From the NCBI GenBank assembly GCA_021776335.1, contig JAJFGB010000007.1, positions 1 to 64,000 on the forward strand: a stretch of 64,000 bases of DNA. The letters run 5' to 3'. A program made the position numbers and the translations under genes. The notes below the pieces were generated by a model that saw nothing but the letters and a program-made list of their open reading frames with translations, did not search any database and was not told the DNA's origin. How positions within the stretch are numbered: the first letter of the stretch is position 1; each line of letters opens with the position of its first letter. Shown one piece after another: positions 63,337 to 64,000 of this stretch. The stretch is from Hyphococcus sp. GTDB lineage: Bacteria; Pseudomonadota; Alphaproteobacteria; Caulobacterales; Parvularculaceae.

Positions 63337-64000
63337 ATGGATATCAATGAAAAAGTTGTTACGGCCGACGGCGTCCGCAGCGCTGCAAAACGCATCGCAG
63401 GGCATGCGCTCCGCACGCCGTTGATGGAAAACGAGTTTCTCAACGACGCTGCAGGCGGGCGTGTTTTGATTAAAGCGGAAGTGCTGCAGCATTGCGGTTC
63501 GTTTAAATATCGAGGCGCCTTTAATTTGATATCGCAGTTATCCGACGGTGAACGAAAAAAAGGCGTTCTTGCTTGGTCATCGGGCAATCACGCCCAGGGT
63601 GTTGCACGCGCGGCGCGATATTTTGATATGCCTGCGACGATTGTGATGCCGACTGATGCGCCCGCGCTAAAGGTTGAAAAGGTTCGTGCGTTTGGCGCCG
63701 AGATCATTGAGTATGACCGCTATTCAGAAGATCGGGAGGCTATCGCCCGGCCTATTCAGGAAGAGCGCGGCATGGCGTTGGCGCCCTCATATGACCATCC
63801 GCATATTATCGAAGGGCAGGGCACACTGGCGCTGGAAACCGTTGAAGATGCGAGGGCGCTCGGCGCTGACCTTGACGCCTTTGTGATTTGTTGCGGCGGC
63901 GGCGGGCTGACGTCCGGTTGCGCCACAATTCTCGATGAGGTTTCGCCCCGGACCGATGTCTGGATTTCAGAGCCGGAAGGTTTTGACGAGGCATGGGCCT
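63337..64000 (+). CDS. Threonine/serine dehydratase-like PLP enzyme (partial, cut by right edge)
   Basis: A fold-type II pyridoxal-phosphate enzyme truncated after 221 residues by the window end. The PLP lysine is K57 in CGSFKYRGAFN, followed by WSSGNHAQGVARAARYFDMP, and the glycine-rich phosphate loop is CCGGGGLTSGCA. The overall pattern suits the threonine dehydratase / serine racemase / dehydratase group, and the missing C-terminal half prevents a choice between biosynthetic IlvA (which has an ACT-like domain) and the short catabolic forms. Cys replaces the usual residue before GSFK. The start ATG follows TTGAGGTAAAG. Confidence 0.85.
   Translation, partial: MDINEKVVTADGVRSAAKRIAGHALRTPLMENEFLNDAAGGRVLIKAEVLQHCGSFKYRGAFNLISQLSDGERKKGVLAWSSGNHAQGVARAARYFDMPATIVMPTDAPALKVEKVRAFGAEIIEYDRYSEDREAIARPIQEERGMALAPSYDHPHIIEGQGTLALETVEDARALGADLDAFVICCGGGGLTSGCATILDEVSPRTDVWISEPEGFDEAWA

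Overview
The window is a 64 kb stretch of the chromosome of an alphaproteobacterium. The evidence is a circularly permuted two-piece tmRNA gene at the left edge, ChpT (the histidine phosphotransferase of the CckA-ChpT-CtrA cell-cycle relay), an NDUFA12-like complex I subunit, the alphaproteobacterial gene order NDUFA12 / MlaD / DUF2155 / aat / accC / accB / aroQ, and a class II (B12-dependent) ribonucleotide reductase as the only such enzyme seen. The mix suggests a marine-type member of the Caulobacterales/Parvularculales neighbourhood, but the sequence alone does not fix the genus. Nearly everything is vertically inherited core genome: I see no prophage, insertion sequence, CRISPR array, restriction system, tRNA or rRNA.

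Layout. 1-300: ssrA (tmRNA, minus strand, running off the left edge) and its likely promoter. 0.4-12.2 kb: an XRE regulator, a DUF4153 membrane protein, thyA-GNAT-folA (dTMP/folate), a secreted SnoaL-like protein, mrp/apbC, hflK-hflC and a DegP-type protease (membrane protein quality control), a 41-residue entericidin-like lipoprotein, serB and miaA, followed by a decayed SnoaL-like fragment. 12.8-19.7 kb: a DedA/TVP38-like protein and the complete rod-shape operon mreB-mreC-mreD-mrdA-rodA, then an Hpt protein. 19.8-26.6 kb: a Na+-dependent (SNF) transporter, proline iminopeptidase, a lipoprotein, an MFS carrier and a CHASE2 protein with a degenerate cyclase domain. 26.7-30.2 kb: a four-gene MCE/Mla-type lipid transport operon. 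30.2-36.5 kb: a large TipN-like coiled-coil membrane protein, a bacterial voltage-gated cation channel, isovaleryl-CoA dehydrogenase, a TfoX-like protein and a cation/proton antiporter. 36.9-43.8 kb: thiO, a lytic transglycosylase followed by tandem hairpin repeats, a pentapeptide-repeat protein and nrdJ. 44-49.7 kb: the NDUFA12-mlaD-DUF2155 operon facing aat, then accC-accB-aroQ and thiS-thiG. 49.8-58.9 kb: a DUF805 protein, clpB with a recognisable heat-shock promoter, an M23 peptidase, and a ydbH-ynbE-ydbL operon. 58.9-64 kb: chpT with a response regulator, palindromic repeats, uppP, a VOC protein, a 2OG-Fe(II) oxygenase, a membrane protein and the start of a threonine/serine dehydratase cut by the right edge.

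Themes. The window is rich in cell-envelope construction (MreBCD-PBP2-RodA, UppP, lytic transglycosylase, M23 peptidase) and in intermembrane lipid traffic (two MCE proteins plus YdbH-YnbE-YdbL). It also holds nucleotide supply (ThyA, FolA, NrdJ), fatty acid initiation (AccB/AccC) and thiamine thiazole synthesis (ThiO, ThiS, ThiG). I do not find a clearly new multi-gene system. The most unusual single items are a NavBac-type channel whose pore signature has Gly at the fourth position, a CHASE2 protein whose cyclase domain has lost every catalytic residue, an Mrp-type protein without the CxxC cluster ligand, a 41-residue lipoprotein, and two small palindromic repeat arrays.
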